Below, piece after piece: positions 6,272 to 6,389 of a stretch of DNA of 6,389 nt. The DNA comes from Clostridia bacterium (GTDB taxonomy: Bacteria > Bacillota_A > Clostridia > Oscillospirales > CAG-272). The stretch is taken from the NCBI GenBank assembly GCA_017529175.1, contig JAFXNX010000114.1:1-6389 (forward strand), written 5' to 3'. Within the stretch, counting starts at the first letter, position 1, and each line of letters starts with the position of its first letter. Made by a program: the position numbers and the translations under genes. The notes beneath the pieces were generated by a model, which was not told where the DNA came from, made no database searches, and saw nothing but the letters and a program-made list of their open reading frames with translations.

Positions 6272-6340
6272 AGTTCATATAAATCTCTGGTAGAATAGAG
6301 TTACCACACACCAAACACCGAGAGGAGATTCATATGAACT
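6272..6340 (+). promoter_or_regulatory. Inverted repeat sequestering the transposase start codon
   Basis: Arms 6272-6287 and 6325-6340 pair at 15 of 16 positions (mismatch A6281/C6331). The right arm contains the ATG at 6334 and the last three bases of the ribosome binding site; the 37-nt loop holds the promoter -10 box. RNA that enters from outside would carry both arms and hide the start codon, while RNA begun at the internal promoter would lack the left arm. Confidence 0.65.
6288..6296 (+). promoter_or_regulatory. Extended -10 promoter of the transposase gene
   Basis: TGGTAGAAT matches the extended -10 consensus TGnTATAAT with one change. No -35 box is recognisable; the purine-rich tract occupies that position, which is tolerated by extended -10 promoters and suggests modest strength. 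Transcription would start near 6303, leaving about 30 nt before the ATG. Confidence 0.5.
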
Positions 6341-6389
6341 ACCATCATCTTACCATAGAAGAGCGCTGTTGTCTACGGGAATATTACAA
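6334..6389 (+). CDS. IS30-family transposase, N-terminal fragment (runs off the window)
   Basis: The visible 18 residues are MNYHHLTIEERCCLREYY. The HLTIEER segment is the hallmark beginning of IS30-family DDE transposases, where it starts the N-terminal helix-turn-helix region that binds the element ends. AGAGGAG (6321-6327) lies 6 nt before the ATG, an ideal ribosome binding site. The catalytic DDE domain is beyond the window, so intactness cannot be judged. The start codon is inside a long inverted repeat that probably limits translation of read-through RNA. Confidence 0.85.
   Translation, partial: MNYHHLTIEERCCLREYY

Larger units (their letters stand above)
6204..6389 (+). mobile_element. 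Left part of an IS30-family insertion sequence, truncated by the window end
   Basis: The transposase start at 6334 shows that an IS30-type element begins shortly upstream. The exact left end is not fixed by the sequence. A candidate terminal repeat lies around 6204-6229, containing ACTATCAAGTGCAACAGG, just after the terminator hairpin. Between it and the promoter lies a 47-nt tract (6227-6273) that is purine except for C6244 and C6259. The right end is outside the window, so the inverted repeats cannot be compared. Confidence 0.5.

Noticed and set aside
6035..6298. Plus-strand 87-codon frame
   Set aside because: Begins inside a terminator hairpin, runs through the second hairpin repeat and ends as a Lys/Arg run from the purine tract, with no ribosome binding site.

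Overview
The window looks like chromosomal DNA from an anaerobic Firmicute of the class Clostridia, probably a gut commensal. The main grounds are an unusual nucleoside kinase with threonyl-tRNA-synthetase-like N-terminal domains, an architecture I associate with Clostridia and relatives. Others are AGGAG-type ribosome binding sites, textbook sigma-A-type promoters in AT-rich gaps between moderately GC-rich genes, an IS30-type transposase start, and genes for trimming host-type glycans. I cannot name the genus.

Layout from left to right. Positions 1-169 hold no gene I can support, only an imperfect inverted repeat. A consensus promoter at 170-198 drives a sialidase-like beta-propeller protein (228-1325, +). 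Its start must lie downstream of the first ATG, because the promoter overlaps that ATG. A 13-bp hairpin terminator (1330-1375) separates it from a convergent minus-strand pair: a GH20 beta-N-acetylhexosaminidase (1363-3156) preceded by a short-chain dehydrogenase/reductase (3175-3972). These two are 18 nt apart and share a strong promoter at 4006-4034. A divergent AT-rich intergenic region then leads to the TGS/editing-domain/uridine-kinase-like fusion (4181-5872, +).

From 5873 to 6333 there is no intact gene. This stretch holds two near-identical 31-nt hairpin repeats 274 nt apart, a second perfect hairpin, a separate terminator, two short coding-like tails that converge on that terminator, and a purine-rich tract. 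The window ends inside the first 18 codons of an IS30-family transposase. Its start codon lies in one arm of a long inverted repeat, which looks like protection against read-through transcription.

How the genes may work together: the sialidase-like protein and the hexosaminidase could remove terminal sialic acid and beta-linked HexNAc from host-derived oligosaccharides. Neither shows a signal peptide, so they would act on imported oligosaccharides in the cytoplasm. They are on separate, convergent transcripts, so joint control is not shown. The SDR's substrate is unknown. The nucleoside kinase appears to be a separate single-gene unit. Its four ThrRS editing-site ligands are all replaced, which makes it the most interesting protein here.
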